DNA of 64,000 bases from Palsa-465 sp963800475 (GCA_963800475.1 CAWDAZ010000002.1:806001-870000), one strand, 5' to 3'. Counted from the first letter of the stretch, positions 33,243-42,161 are shown. Program-made: numbers and translations. Notes: generated by a model not told the origin, from the sequence alone.

Positions 33243-33515
33243 CTACTGAAGGCCCTCGCGGGCTTCGCGCACCAGCGTGACGGCCTCGGGGAAGATGTGA
33301 GCCATCACGGTGCGCAGCTGCTCGGCCTGCTGCTCGGTCGTGCCCTGGATGTTGACGCGGTTCATCGCGGCGACGGTCAGGTCCACTGCGAGCTTGATCG
33401 CGTTGTCGGCCCACGCGAGTCGCTGCGCCCCCTGCATCTGCTCGGCGAACTCGCCGAGTCTCCGCTGCAGGTCGTCCGGGTCGCCGAACAGTCCGCCGAA
33501 TCCACTTCCTTCCAT
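33243..33515 (-). CDS. Hypothetical protein, 90 residues
   Basis: A small soluble, mostly helical protein (DPDDLQRRLGEFAEQMQGAQ, ADNAIKLAVDLTVAAMNRVN). The N-terminus GSGFGGLFGDPDD recalls YbaB-type small proteins, but the rest does not match. TACCAT lies 7 nt before the ATG. It is alone between convergent and divergent neighbours. An imperfect stem-loop at about 33155-33213 lies past its stop. Confidence 0.7.
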   Translation of the reverse strand: MEGSGFGGLFGDPDDLQRRLGEFAEQMQGAQRLAWADNAIKLAVDLTVAAMNRVNIQGTTEQQAEQLRTVMAHIFPEAVTLVREAREGLQ

Positions 33516-33522
33516 GTACTCA

Positions 33523-33528
33523 ATGGTA
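33523..33528 (-). promoter_or_regulatory. -10 box TACCAT of the 90-residue protein gene
   Basis: TACCAT on the minus strand, 7 nt before the ATG at 33515. Confidence 0.5.
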
Positions 33529-33545
33529 GCCGCGCACGGAAGCGC

Positions 33546-34520
33546 TCAACCGTCGCGGCGGGCGAGCATTGCGATCGTCCCGCCTCGCCCGGCGCGGCCG
33601 GCGGCGAGTTCGAGCGCGGCGGCGACCGGGACCAGCGGCAGCGCGGCGATCGAGATCGCGAGATCCCGCGAGCGAAGCGGGGCGTTTCGCTTCAGCACGT
33701 TGTAGACGTAGGAGGGGTGCCGGGTGACCCGGCTGACCAGCGTCTGCCACATCCCGAACGGGTTGTGCTCGAGCAGCACGTGGCGGGCGTGCAGCACCGT
33801 GAATCCGCGCGCAGCGAGGAGCGCCCCCAGCCCGGTCGGGGTGTAGTGCACCCGATGGCGGGGGACGTCGAGGTGGTACCAGCGCTCCCGCCCGAGCCGC
33901 GCCTGCAGGCTCGAGAGGTTCGGGACGGCGACCACCAGCCCGCCGCCGGGGCGCAGCCACGAGCCGATCCGGTCGATCGCCGCCCCCGGCTCGTCGAGGT
34001 GCTCGAGCACGTGCCATAGCGTGACCACGTCGAGCGACCCGCGTTCGACCGGCGCCTCCTCGATTCGCGCCTGCCGGATTGCGTCGGCGGCCGCCAGATC
34101 GGCGGATGCCTCCGCGCCGCACGCGGAGGGCTCGATCCCGAACGCCCTGTACCCGGCGGCGCGCGCGGCCGCCACGAACCGTCCGCGGCCGGCGCCCGCG
34201 TCGAGCAGCCTCGCGGGTGGCGGCGCGAGCGACCCCACCAACCGAAGCCGCTCGCGGTCGAACCGCTCGAGGGCGGGCCGCGCGAGCGAATGCAGCCGCG
34301 GCGAGCCCGGGCGGTACGCCCCCGATTCGTGGAGCCGCTCCGGGACCGGGCCGAGCGTCACCGCCGAGCGGCAGCGCGCGCATCGCGCGAGCTCGAACCG
34401 CGCCTCGCCGAGCGAGGGGTCCGACGCGGGGACCGTGCACCACGCGGCGAGCGGGCCTCCGCAGGCCGGGCACGTAGCGGGGCTCTCCACCGGGCGGACC
34501 GTACACTGCGCCCGGAGCAT
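33546..34520 (-). CDS. Class I SAM-dependent methyltransferase with N-terminal zinc ribbon
   Basis: 324 residues. Residues about 15-55 hold two CxxC pairs (ATCPACGG and ARCARCRS), a zinc ribbon. The methyltransferase follows: motif I LLDAGAGRGRFVAAAR, acidic Glu at the end of strand 2 (GIEPSA), VVTLWHVLEHLDEPG (motif IV) and WLRPGGGLVVAVPN. Similar proteins methylate sugars or lipids in cell-envelope clusters. The C-terminus is hydrophobic (about 290-310) and may touch the membrane. The start is uncertain; ATG 34520 faces the divergent gene with no gap, while GTG 34490 leaves promoter room. Confidence 0.88.
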   Translation of the reverse strand: MLRAQCTVRPVESPATCPACGGPLAAWCTVPASDPSLGEARFELARCARCRSAVTLGPVPERLHESGAYRPGSPRLHSLARPALERFDRERLRLVGSLAPPPARLLDAGAGRGRFVAAARAAGYRAFGIEPSACGAEASADLAAADAIRQARIEEAPVERGSLDVVTLWHVLEHLDEPGAAIDRIGSWLRPGGGLVVAVPNLSSLQARLGRERWYHLDVPRHRVHYTPTGLGALLAARGFTVLHARHVLLEHNPFGMWQTLVSRVTRHPSYVYNVLKRNAPLRSRDLAISIAALPLVPVAAALELAAGRAGRGGTIAMLARRDG

Positions 34521-34522
34521 CA

Positions 34523-35392
34523 ATGGCCGTCGCCGACCCCGTCACATACGAGACGCGTCTCCGCCCCCGGTACGCCGTGGTCGCGGCATTCGGCGGCGTC
34601 CTGCTGTTCGCCGGAGCGGCGGTCCAGGCCGCGGGCGCGCAGGCCAAGGTCAGCGAGTTGACGGTTCAGCTGCTGGTCACGAACAAGCGCGGCGGCCTCG
34701 AGATCGTCGGCTCGGTGGTCAACGCGCTCGGGTTGCTGGCGCTGGCGGCGACGCTGATGTTCCTGTTCAGGGCGGCCCGCGCACGCAAGCCGGAGATGAA
34801 CCAGGCCACCTGGTACACGGTGATCGTCGGCGCGCTGCTGGCGGCGGTCGGCGGGGTCGCGTACGGAGCCGTGATCGCCGTCAAGGCACACGACTTTGCC
34901 ACGCACGGCGCCCAGACCTACCCCCAAGCCAACGCGCTGCTCAGCGGCGGGGGGATCGCGGCACTCCAGTACGCCGGGCTGCTCGGGTCGCTGCTGCTCG
35001 CGGTCGCGTTCATCCTGATTTCGCTGAACGCGATGCGTGTCGGGCTGCTCACCAAGTTCATGGGCTACATCGGGATGATCGCCGCGGGCGCGTCGCTGCT
35101 GCTGATCGGGAGCGCGCCGGCGCTGTTGATCGAGGTGTTCTGGCTGCTCGCGGTCGGCTACCTGCTGATCGGCCGCTGGCCGAACGGGGACCCGCCGGCG
35201 TGGCGGACCGGCCGGGCCGAGCCCTGGCCGACCGCGGCCGAGGTGCGCGAGCAGCGCCAGGAGGCGGTCGCCAAGCGGCGCAACGGCCGCGGCGACACGC
35301 GACCCGCGAAGCCCGAGCCGGCCCAGATCCCGGCTACCCCGCAGTCGACCCGGTCGACGACGCCGAAGCGCAAGCGCAAGCGGCGCAAGTAG
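34523..35392 (+). CDS. Hypothetical multi-pass membrane protein with basic tail
   Basis: 289 residues. About six hydrophobic segments (for example YAVVAAFGGVLLFAGAAVQA, IVGSVVNALGLLALAATLMF, FMGYIGMIAAGASLLLIGSA) are followed by a long charged tail ending in PKRKRKRRK. It resembles unclassified actinobacterial membrane proteins with a cytoplasmic Lys/Arg-rich end, which could touch RNA or ribosomes. The ATG overlaps the start of the divergent methyltransferase. Confidence 0.8.
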   Translation: MAVADPVTYETRLRPRYAVVAAFGGVLLFAGAAVQAAGAQAKVSELTVQLLVTNKRGGLEIVGSVVNALGLLALAATLMFLFRAARARKPEMNQATWYTVIVGALLAAVGGVAYGAVIAVKAHDFATHGAQTYPQANALLSGGGIAALQYAGLLGSLLLAVAFILISLNAMRVGLLTKFMGYIGMIAAGASLLLIGSAPALLIEVFWLLAVGYLLIGRWPNGDPPAWRTGRAEPWPTAAEVREQRQEAVAKRRNGRGDTRPAKPEPAQIPATPQSTRSTTPKRKRKRRK

Positions 35393-35415
35393 CCCGGCGC
35401 GCCGCCCCAGCGGTC

Positions 35416-35445
35416 GCCGTTCATCGTGCGGTGGGGACCGTTCGT
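35416..35445 (+). promoter_or_regulatory. LytTR-type direct repeat upstream of satP
   Basis: GCCGTTCAT (35416-35424) and ACCGTTCGT (35437-35445) are separated by exactly 12 bp. The second copy matches the published LytTR half-site pattern [TA][AC][CA]GTTN[AG][TG] fully, and the first at eight of nine positions. The pair lies 53 bp upstream of the satP -35 candidate. A LytTR regulator is encoded 3 kb downstream. Confidence 0.65.
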
Positions 35446-35497
35446 CGTGCGCTGCCGGCCATTCGGCGATCCGCGTTGGGAACCATCGCAGGGCGCC

Positions 35498-35526
35498 TTG
35501 AAACTAAGGGCGTCTCTTCCCAATAA
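35498..35526 (+). promoter_or_regulatory. Candidate satP promoter
   Basis: TTGAAA (35498-35503), 17-bp spacer, CAATAA (35521-35526). The predicted start is close to the AGGAGGG ribosome-binding site at 35534. Confidence 0.45.
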
Positions 35527-35544
35527 CCCATCTAGGAGGGTGAA

Positions 35545-36207
35545 ATGGAAGCTGCTGGAATTGGTGGACGCGAGGCGGACGTCGCGCCGGCTCCCGATCC
35601 GACCGGTGGACGCTCGGCGATCGCCGGCTGGGTTCCGGCCGACCCGGGCCCGCTGGGGCTCGCTGGGTTCGCGGGTACGACGTTCGTGCTCAGCATGCTC
35701 AACGCGAACCTCGTGAGTTCGCGCACGATCGGCGTGGTGCTGCCGCTGGCGCTCGTGTACGGCGGTCTCGCGCAGCTGCTCGCGGGCATGTGGGAGTTCC
35801 GCACCGGCAACACGTTCGGGGCCGTGGCGTTCACCTCGTTCGGAGCGTTCTGGATCTCGTACTACGTCCTGGCCAGAACGATCCCCGTGGGAGCGCTCAC
35901 GCACAGCGGGGTCTCGCTGTTCCTGTACATGTGGGCGATCTTCACGACCTACATGTTCTTCGCGTCGCTGCGGACAACCGCCGCCGTGGCGTTGGTGTTC
36001 CTGTTGCTGGCGATTACGTTCGTCCTGCTGGGGATCGGCAACGCGAGCCTCGAGGGAACGCTGCAGACGACCAACAACACGATCAAGATCGGCGGGTTCT
36101 TCGGTCTCGCGACTGCGATCGCGGCGTGGTACGCGTCGTTCGCGGCGGTGCTGAACTCGACGTTCGGGCGCGTGATGCTGCCCGTCGTGCCGCTCAGGCA
36201 GGTGTAA
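35545..36207 (+). CDS. satP: Acetate/succinate permease, GPR1/FUN34/YaaH family
   Basis: 220 residues with six membrane helices. The family entry motif N-P-x-P-L-G-L is seen as DPGPLGL. The signature AGMWEFRTGNTFGAVAFTSF is intact. SatP proteins import acetate by proton symport. AGGAGGG before the ATG is a strong ribosome-binding site. Placed 138 bp upstream of acsA, so uptake and activation of acetate are genetically linked. Confidence 0.93.
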   Translation: MEAAGIGGREADVAPAPDPTGGRSAIAGWVPADPGPLGLAGFAGTTFVLSMLNANLVSSRTIGVVLPLALVYGGLAQLLAGMWEFRTGNTFGAVAFTSFGAFWISYYVLARTIPVGALTHSGVSLFLYMWAIFTTYMFFASLRTTAAVALVFLLLAITFVLLGIGNASLEGTLQTTNNTIKIGGFFGLATAIAAWYASFAAVLNSTFGRVMLPVVPLRQV

Positions 36208-36345
36208 GGAGGAAGACCACTCGGGCTATCTGGCGCGGTAGTAACGTAGCCACGAAATAGCCGCAAATTCCAAAGGCCAGCTCGGGGTTCGAACAGGGAC
36301 CCCGGGCTCGCCTCGGTCCATACGCCGGACGGAAGGAGAGACTCG

Positions 36346-38478
36346 ATGGCAGACACGACTCAGTCCCCGTCAGAGGAAGTCGAGTACTCGGAGGACAAGA
36401 TTGCCGTCCACTGGCGTGAGGAGGAGTACGTCCAGTCGCCGGAGCAGTACAAGGCGCAGGCGAACGCCAACGACGAGTCGATCCTCGAGCGCTTCGCCCC
36501 CGAGCGTTTCCCGCAGTCCTTCGAGGAGTACGCGGAGATGCTCACGTGGGACAAGAAGTGGGACGAGATCGTCGATACCAGCAACCCACCGTTCTTCAAG
36601 TGGTGGGTCGGCGGACGGCTGAACGCATGCGTCAACTGCGTCGACCGCCACCTCGAGTCGCGCGGTGACGAGAACGCGATCATCTGGGTGCCGGAGCTCG
36701 AGGAGGACGAGACCCTCGAGATCACCTACCGCGAGCTGCATCGCCGCGTCAACGAGTTCGCGGCGCTGCTGAAGGACTTCTGCGGGGTAAAGCCGCAGGA
36801 CCGGGTGACGTTCCACCTGCCGATGGTTCCCGACCTGCCGGTCGCGATGCTCGCGTGCGCGCGACTGGGCGTGATCCACTCCCAGGTGTTCGGCGGCTTC
36901 AGCGGCCACGCCTGCGGCCACCGGATGGGCGACGCCAAGAGCACGATCCTCGTGACGATCGACTCCTACTACCGGGGCGGCGAGCTGATCGACCACAAGA
37001 TCAAGGCCGACGAGGCCGTCGAGGCGGCCCGGGAGGAGGGGATCGAGATCGACAAGATCCTCGTCTTCCGCCGCATCCCCGGCGAGTACCACTCCGAGTC
37101 GGAGATGGTCGAGGGGCGCGATTTCTTCGTCGACGAGCTGCTTCCGAAATACGACGGGCAGGAGGTCGCGCCCGAGTCGATGGCCGCCGAGGACACCCTG
37201 TTCCTGATGTACACGAGCGGCACCACCGGCCGGCCGAAGGGCGCGCAGCACTCGATCGGCGGCTATTTGTCCTACGTGACCGGGACGTCCAAGTACTACC
37301 AGGACATCCATCCCGAGGACACGTACTGGTGCTTCGCCGACATCGGCTGGATCACGGGCCACTCGTACATCGTGTACGGGCCGCTGGCGCTCGGGACGAC
37401 GTCGGTGATGTACGAGGGGATCCCCACCTACCCCGATCCCGGCCGCCCGTGGCGGATCGCCGAGAAGCTCGGTGTCGACATCTTCCACACCGCGCCGACG
37501 ACGATCCGGATGCTGCGCAAGGTCGGTCCCGACGAGCCCGGCAAGTACAGCTACGAGTTCAAGACGATGACCACCGTTGGCGAGCCGATCGAGCCTGACG
37601 TGTGGCGGTGGTACTGGAAGACGGTCGGCAAGGGCGAGGCCGCGGTGACGGACACCTGGTGGATGACCGAGACGGGCGGCTTCCTCGGCTCGACGCTGCC
37701 GTTCCTGGAGCCGATGAAGCCGGGCAGCTGCGGGCCGGAGTGCCTCGGGATCCAGCTCGTGATCTACGACGAGAACGGGCAGGAGATTCCGAAGGGCTCG
37801 GGCAAGGCCGGGTACGTCTGCGTCCGCAACCCGTGGCCGGGCCGGATGCTGACCGTCTGGGGCCAGGACGAGCGGTTCATCGACACCTACTACAAGCGCT
37901 TCAACAAGGACCCGAACAGCAAGGACTGGCGCGACTGGCCGTTCATGTGCGGCGACGGTGCCCAGCAGTCCGAGGACGGCTACTTCCGGATCCTCGGGCG
38001 GATCGACGACGTGATCAACGTCGCCGGACACCGGCTCGGGACCAAGGAACTCGAGTCGGCCGCGATCGAGGTCGACGAGATCGCCGAGGCCGCCGCGGTG
38101 CCCGTGTTCGACGACGTGCGCGGCAAAGTCGTCGAGATGTACGTCGCGGTCAAGCCCGGCGTCTCGGACAGCGACGACGAGGTCGCGAAGAAGGTCTCTG
38201 CCCAGATCGAGCGGGAAATCGGCAAGATCGCGCGGCCCAAGAACGTGTGGGTCGTGCCGGACATGCCGAAGACCCGCTCGGGCAAGATCATGCGGCGCGT
38301 GATCGCCGGGATCTCGAACTTCGCCGACGTCGGCGACGTCTCGACGCTCGCCAACCCCGAGGTCGTCGAGAAGATCCAGGAGCAGGTACAGCGCGTCAAG
38401 AAGCAGCGCGGCGAGGACGTCCAGCTGTCCGGCACCGAAGCGAAGGAGATTGCGGAGTTCGGGAAGAGCTCGGAGTAG
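36346..38478 (+). CDS. acsA: Acetyl-CoA synthetase (acetate-CoA ligase)
   Basis: 710 residues; slightly longer than E. coli Acs because of an acidic N-terminus. AMP-binding core YTSGTTGRPKGAQHS, the acetate-pocket segment GWITGHSYIVYGPLALG, DTWWMTETGG and the C-terminal PKTRSGKIMRR, whose Lys is the usual acetylation site. Converts acetate, ATP and CoA to acetyl-CoA. GAAGGAGAG precedes the ATG. The 138-nt gap after satP holds a GGCTAT/ATAGCC pair (36224 and 36257) and a GC-rich hairpin. The TAG stop abuts the opposite-strand stop of the LytR gene with no gap (TAGCTA). Confidence 0.96.
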   Translation: MADTTQSPSEEVEYSEDKIAVHWREEEYVQSPEQYKAQANANDESILERFAPERFPQSFEEYAEMLTWDKKWDEIVDTSNPPFFKWWVGGRLNACVNCVDRHLESRGDENAIIWVPELEEDETLEITYRELHRRVNEFAALLKDFCGVKPQDRVTFHLPMVPDLPVAMLACARLGVIHSQVFGGFSGHACGHRMGDAKSTILVTIDSYYRGGELIDHKIKADEAVEAAREEGIEIDKILVFRRIPGEYHSESEMVEGRDFFVDELLPKYDGQEVAPESMAAEDTLFLMYTSGTTGRPKGAQHSIGGYLSYVTGTSKYYQDIHPEDTYWCFADIGWITGHSYIVYGPLALGTTSVMYEGIPTYPDPGRPWRIAEKLGVDIFHTAPTTIRMLRKVGPDEPGKYSYEFKTMTTVGEPIEPDVWRWYWKTVGKGEAAVTDTWWMTETGGFLGSTLPFLEPMKPGSCGPECLGIQLVIYDENGQEIPKGSGKAGYVCVRNPWPGRMLTVWGQDERFIDTYYKRFNKDPNSKDWRDWPFMCGDGAQQSEDGYFRILGRIDDVINVAGHRLGTKELESAAIEVDEIAEAAAVPVFDDVRGKVVEMYVAVKPGVSDSDDEVAKKVSAQIEREIGKIARPKNVWVVPDMPKTRSGKIMRRVIAGISNFADVGDVSTLANPEVVEKIQEQVQRVKKQRGEDVQLSGTEAKEIAEFGKSSE

Positions 38479-39222
38479 CTACACCGCCAGCAGCCGCCCG
38501 AGCTCGGCGACGTGCCGCCGGGCGACCGGGATCGTCTGGCCGTCGGCGAACGCCAGCTCGGCGGTGCCGCCGAACTGCGGGCGCAGCTCCACGGCCCTGT
38601 TCAGGTTGGCCACGTACTGACGGTGCACGCGCACGAACCCGAACTGCTCCCAGCGGCGCTGGAGATCGGTGAGCGTCGTGCGCAGCAGGTAGCGGCCGTC
38701 CTCGACGACGATCCGCACGAAGTCGCCGTGCGACTGGATGTACATGATCGAGCTGCGCGCGATCAGCCGCGTCGAGCCCGTGCGGACGTTGGCGACCGCG
38801 ACCACCTCGCTCTCGGTGGCAGCGGGCCGCGGGTCGGGCGCGGTCCCGTCCGCGAGCGCGGCGACCACTCGCTCGAGCGCCTCTTCCAGCCGGTTGCGGC
38901 CGACCGGCTTGCGCAGATAGTCGAGCGCCTTGAGCTCGAACGCGTCGACGGCGGCGTTGTCGTAGGCGCTCACGAACACGAGCTGGGGCGGCGAGGTAAA
39001 GCGCCGCAGCACGCGCCCGAGCTCGAGCCCGTCCAGCCCCGGCATCCGCACGTCGAGGAAGATCGCGTCGAAGCGCTCGGCCGAGGCCTTGACGAGCGCG
39101 TCGTGTCCGTCCGAGGCGCACTCGACCGCCTCGACGGCCGGCGAGCTGCGCAGCAGCCGCGCGAGGTCCTGGAGCTGAGGGCGCTCGTCATCGACGGCCA
39201 GCACCTTCAGTCGCGCGCTCAC
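38479..39222 (-). CDS. LytTR-family response regulator
   Basis: 247 residues from the GTG at 39222. Receiver: VLAVDDERPQ (acidic pair), phospho-acceptor Asp in IFLDVRMPGLDG, Lys in ALDYLRKPVG. LytTR DNA-binding domain: ARSSIMYIQSHGDFVRIVVE, RYLLRTTLTDLQRRW and VRVHRQYVANLNRAVELRP. Its partner kinase is the upstream gene. The GTG overlaps the stop of a bridging mini-ORF (GTGA). An ATG 13 codons upstream (39261) is possible but falls inside the repeat element. The LytTR-type site before satP makes satP-acsA its probable target. Confidence 0.92.
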   Translation of the reverse strand: MSARLKVLAVDDERPQLQDLARLLRSSPAVEAVECASDGHDALVKASAERFDAIFLDVRMPGLDGLELGRVLRRFTSPPQLVFVSAYDNAAVDAFELKALDYLRKPVGRNRLEEALERVVAALADGTAPDPRPAATESEVVAVANVRTGSTRLIARSSIMYIQSHGDFVRIVVEDGRYLLRTTLTDLQRRWEQFGFVRVHRQYVANLNRAVELRPQFGGTAELAFADGQTIPVARRHVAELGRLLAV

Positions 39223-39332
39223 GGCCGGCGCTCGCCCTCGGGCTTGCTGCCCGCTCGGCATCGTGCCTCGCCTGTTCGGGCAGCGCCCGAGTCATCCAGC
39301 TGGCTCGCCTGATAACCGGCCGCGCGCGTCAT
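39219..39332 (-). CDS. Bridging mini-ORF between kinase and response regulator
   Basis: 37 codons. The ATG lies in the first box of the junction repeat, 7 nt after the kinase stop. It reads MTRAAGYQASQLDDSGAART and ends SKPEGERRP, and its TGA overlaps the response-regulator GTG. It could couple translation across the gap. The peptide itself may have no function. Confidence 0.35.
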   Translation of the reverse strand: MTRAAGYQASQLDDSGAARTGEARCRAGSKPEGERRP

Positions 39333-39339
39333 CCAGCTG
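39225..39339 (-). repeat. Operon-junction repeat, copy 2 (kinase/response regulator)
   Basis: On the minus strand, box 1 occurs twice (CAGCTGGATGAC at 39339-39328 and 39302-39291). Box 2 is GCAAGCCCGAGGGCGAGCG plus CCGG (39247-39225), ending 2 nt before the response-regulator GTG. Confidence 0.55.
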
Positions 39340-40533
39340 TCACCGCAACTCCGTGAGCTCGATCGCGTCGCGCTCGCCGTGCAGGTTGGGGACCGTCATC
39401 AGCGCCGTGGTGCCCTCGCCGAGCGCCGACTCGATCCGCAGCGCGTAACGCTCCCCGAACGTCGCCCGCAGCCGCGCGTCGACGTTCGAGAGCCCGATCC
39501 CGCCGCCCGCCCCGGCGAGCACCGCCGGCACGCGCTCGGGGGCGATTCCGGCACCGTCGTCCGTGACCGCGAGCACCACGTCGTCCCCGTCGACGCGCGC
39601 GGTGACCCCGACCCGACCCGACCCGGCCCTGCGCTCCACCCCGTGCCGGACCGCGTTCTCGACCAGCGGCTGGATCGACATCGCGGGCACGACCGCCCGG
39701 CGTGCCTCGTCGGCGACGTTGATCGTCACCCGGAGATCGCGGAACCGGGCCTGCTCGAGTCGCAGGTACCGCTCCACGTGCTCGATCTCCTCGCCGAGCG
39801 TCACGTATGAGCGCCCGTCGCGGAACAGGTAGCGGGTGAACTCCGCGAAGTCGATCAGCAGCTCGCGCGCCTCCTCGGGCCGCGCGTGGATGTCGCCGGC
39901 GACCGCGGCCAGCGCGTTGTAGATGAAGTGCGGCGAGATCTGTGCGCGCAGCGCTCGCAGCTCGGCCTGGGCGAGCCGCCGCTCCTGCTCGGCGACGACC
40001 GACAGCTCGACCTGCGCCGAGACGAGGCTGGCGGCCTCCTGGACGACCCGCAGCTCCGCCTGGCTCGGCCTGCCGGGCGCGCGATAGAACGCGATCAGCG
40101 TGCCCACCCGCCGTTCTTGCACCACGAGTGGCGCCAGCACCGCCGAGCGCAGCGGACAGGTCGGATCCGAGGAGGTCAGCCGCGGCTCGATGTGCACCCG
40201 GTGGTCCGGGGTTCGCGCGAGTAGCCCTGACAGCAGGTCCCCGGGGCGTACCTGCTCGCGGCCCTCGCCCTCGATCGCGAGCACCGCCCGCGTGTTCGCG
40301 AGCGCGATTGCGGCGGCGCCGGTCAGCTCGCGCAGGTGCGGCACCGCCAGCTCGGCGGTCCGCGCGCTCAGTCCGCGGCGGAGATGCGGCAGCGTCGCGG
40401 TGGCGGCGTGGAGCGCGGACTGCATGCCGGTCGCGGGGAGATCGAGTGAGCGCTGCCCACGCAGTGTGCGCCACAGCACGAACAGCGTTGCCGCAAGCCC
40501 GGCCCCAACCAGGACGCCCAGCACGAGATCCAT
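39340..40533 (-). CDS. LytS-type sensor histidine kinase
   Basis: 397 residues. One N-terminal membrane helix (about 4-20), a GAF-like sensor region (about 60-170), then the His_kinase motif QISPHFIYNALAAV with phospho-acceptor H202. The ATPase N-box VENAVRHG (N293) and the glycine box DDGAGIAPER follow. With only one short helix and a GAF domain it probably senses a cytoplasmic metabolite. It and the LytTR regulator lie convergent to satP-acsA, suggesting control of acetate uptake. TAAGCT lies 13 nt before the ATG. Confidence 0.92.
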   Translation of the reverse strand: MDLVLGVLVGAGLAATLFVLWRTLRGQRSLDLPATGMQSALHAATATLPHLRRGLSARTAELAVPHLRELTGAAAIALANTRAVLAIEGEGREQVRPGDLLSGLLARTPDHRVHIEPRLTSSDPTCPLRSAVLAPLVVQERRVGTLIAFYRAPGRPSQAELRVVQEAASLVSAQVELSVVAEQERRLAQAELRALRAQISPHFIYNALAAVAGDIHARPEEARELLIDFAEFTRYLFRDGRSYVTLGEEIEHVERYLRLEQARFRDLRVTINVADEARRAVVPAMSIQPLVENAVRHGVERRAGSGRVGVTARVDGDDVVLAVTDDGAGIAPERVPAVLAGAGGGIGLSNVDARLRATFGERYALRIESALGEGTTALMTVPNLHGERDAIELTELR

Positions 40534-40546
40534 GGCAGTGCTGCGG

Positions 40547-40552
40547 AGCTTA
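40547..40552 (-). promoter_or_regulatory. -10 box TAAGCT of the histidine kinase gene
   Basis: TAAGCT on the minus strand, 13 nt before the ATG at 40533. Confidence 0.4.
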
Positions 40553-40589
40553 CTCCGCCCCCGGGCGTCAACTTGAGATGATGGGCGCG

Positions 40590-42161
40590 ATGACGTCGGC
40601 CTCCACGTTCGACTCGTACCAGCAGGCGGTCGAACAGCACCGCTGGCAGGTTCCCGAGCGCTACAACATCGCCGCCGACGTCTGCGACCGCCATCCGCGC
40701 GATGCGCTCGCGATGATTCACGAGGACTTCAGCGGCGCCGTCAGGCACGTCAGCTGGGGCGAGCTCCAGGATGACTCGAACCGGTTCGCCAACGTGCTGC
40801 GCGCGCACGGTGTCGAGCGCGGCGACCGCGTCGCGATGCTGCTGCCGCCGACCCCGGAGACGGCTGCAGCGTTCTTCGGTACCTGGAAGGCGGGCGCCGT
40901 GCTGCTGTCGATGTCGGTCCTCTACGGAGACGAGGGGATCCGCCACCGGCTCACCGACTCCGAGCCGCGCGTGCTCGTCACCGACGCCGCGAACGCCGAC
41001 CGGATCGAGCGCTCGCTCGTCCAGCACGTGCTGGTTCTCGACGGCGGGCTGCTCGCTGGCGGCTCGGCGAGCTTCGAGTCCGTCGACACCGCCGCCGACG
41101 ATCCGGCGCAGCTCTACTACTCCTCCGGAACCACGGGCCTGGCGAAAGGGATCCTCCACGCCCACCGCTACCTGCTCGCCCACGAGGAGTTCGTCTACTG
41201 CCACGACGTGCGCGCGGGCGAGCGCTTCCACGGGATGGGCGAGTGGGCATGGGCGGCGGGGATCTGCCCGCTGCTCGGGCCGTGGCGGTACGGCGCCGTC
41301 CAGGTCGTCTACCAGCGCGAGGGCGGATTCGACCCCGACCGCCAGCTCGACTTCCTCTCGCGCCACGAGGTCTCGAACGTGTTCGGGACCCCCACCGCGA
41401 TCCGCTCGATGATGTCGATCGGCGACGCGCGCACCCGGTATCCGCAGCGCTTCAGGATCGTGTGCTCGGCGGGCGAGCCGCTGAACCCGGAGGCGATCCG
41501 CTGGTTCCGCGAGCAGTACGGCGTCACGGTACTCGACTACTACGGGCTCACCGAGTCCTATCCGCTGGTTGCGAACTACCCGTTCATGGAGGTCCGGGAG
41601 GGCTCGATGGGCAGGCCGATGCCCGGCTGGGAAGTCGCGATCCTCGACGAGGACGAGCGTCCGGTGCAAGCCGGCGAGCGGGGCGAGATCTGCCTGCGGG
41701 CGCGGACCAACCCGACCTACCCGCTCGGCTTTTGGAGACGCCCCGAAGACTCCGTGGAGGTGTTCGGCGGCGACTGGTTTCACACCAGGGACGCGGCTCG
41801 CGCCGACGAGGACGGCTACTACTGGTACGAGGGCCGCGCCGACGACGTGATCATCTCGGCGGGCTACCGGATCGGGCCGTTCGAGGTCGAGTCGGCGTGC
41901 CTCGAGCATCCGGCCGTCGCCGAGGCGGCGGCGGTCGCCTCGCCCGACGAGCGCCGCGGCGCCGTCGTCAAGGCGTTCGTGGTGCCGGCCGCGGGCCGCG
42001 AGCCCTCGGACGCGCTGGCGCAGGAGATCCAGGCGTTCGTGCGCGAGCACTTGTCCGCGTACGCATATCCCCGGAAGGTCGAGTTCGTCGCTGACCTTCC
42101 CAAGACGCTGACCGGCAAAATCCGGCGCATCGAGCTCCGGAGGCGCGAGGAGGGCGCCTGA
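40590..42161 (+). CDS. Acyl-CoA synthetase (AMP-forming, medium-chain/ACSM-like)
   Basis: 523 residues. The AMP-binding core YYSSGTTGLAKGILH, the A5 motif YYGLTESYPL, A7 WFHTRD, A8 GRADDVIISAGYRIGPFEVE and the C-terminal PKTLTGKIRRIELR are intact. The arrangement and the KILH-type P-loop end resemble ACSM/benzoate-type ligases rather than acetate ligases. It lies divergent from the LytS kinase and may belong to the same acyl-CoA regulon. Starts at 40578 and 40581 are also in frame; no ribosome-binding site decides between them. Confidence 0.9.
   Translation: MTSASTFDSYQQAVEQHRWQVPERYNIAADVCDRHPRDALAMIHEDFSGAVRHVSWGELQDDSNRFANVLRAHGVERGDRVAMLLPPTPETAAAFFGTWKAGAVLLSMSVLYGDEGIRHRLTDSEPRVLVTDAANADRIERSLVQHVLVLDGGLLAGGSASFESVDTAADDPAQLYYSSGTTGLAKGILHAHRYLLAHEEFVYCHDVRAGERFHGMGEWAWAAGICPLLGPWRYGAVQVVYQREGGFDPDRQLDFLSRHEVSNVFGTPTAIRSMMSIGDARTRYPQRFRIVCSAGEPLNPEAIRWFREQYGVTVLDYYGLTESYPLVANYPFMEVREGSMGRPMPGWEVAILDEDERPVQAGERGEICLRARTNPTYPLGFWRRPEDSVEVFGGDWFHTRDAARADEDGYYWYEGRADDVIISAGYRIGPFEVESACLEHPAVAEAAAVASPDERRGAVVKAFVVPAAGREPSDALAQEIQAFVREHLSAYAYPRKVEFVADLPKTLTGKIRRIELRRREEGA

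Noticed and set aside
36285..36305. GGGGTTCGAACAGGGACCCC resembling a tRNA T-arm
   Set aside because: No matching anticodon arm, acceptor stem or D-arm around it. It is only a GC-rich hairpin in the satP-acsA gap.
36208..36345. Possible riboswitch in the 138-nt acsA leader
   Set aside because: A GGCTAT/ATAGCC pair and a hairpin exist, but no known riboswitch core could be recognised and the leader is AT-poor. Covariation analysis would be needed.
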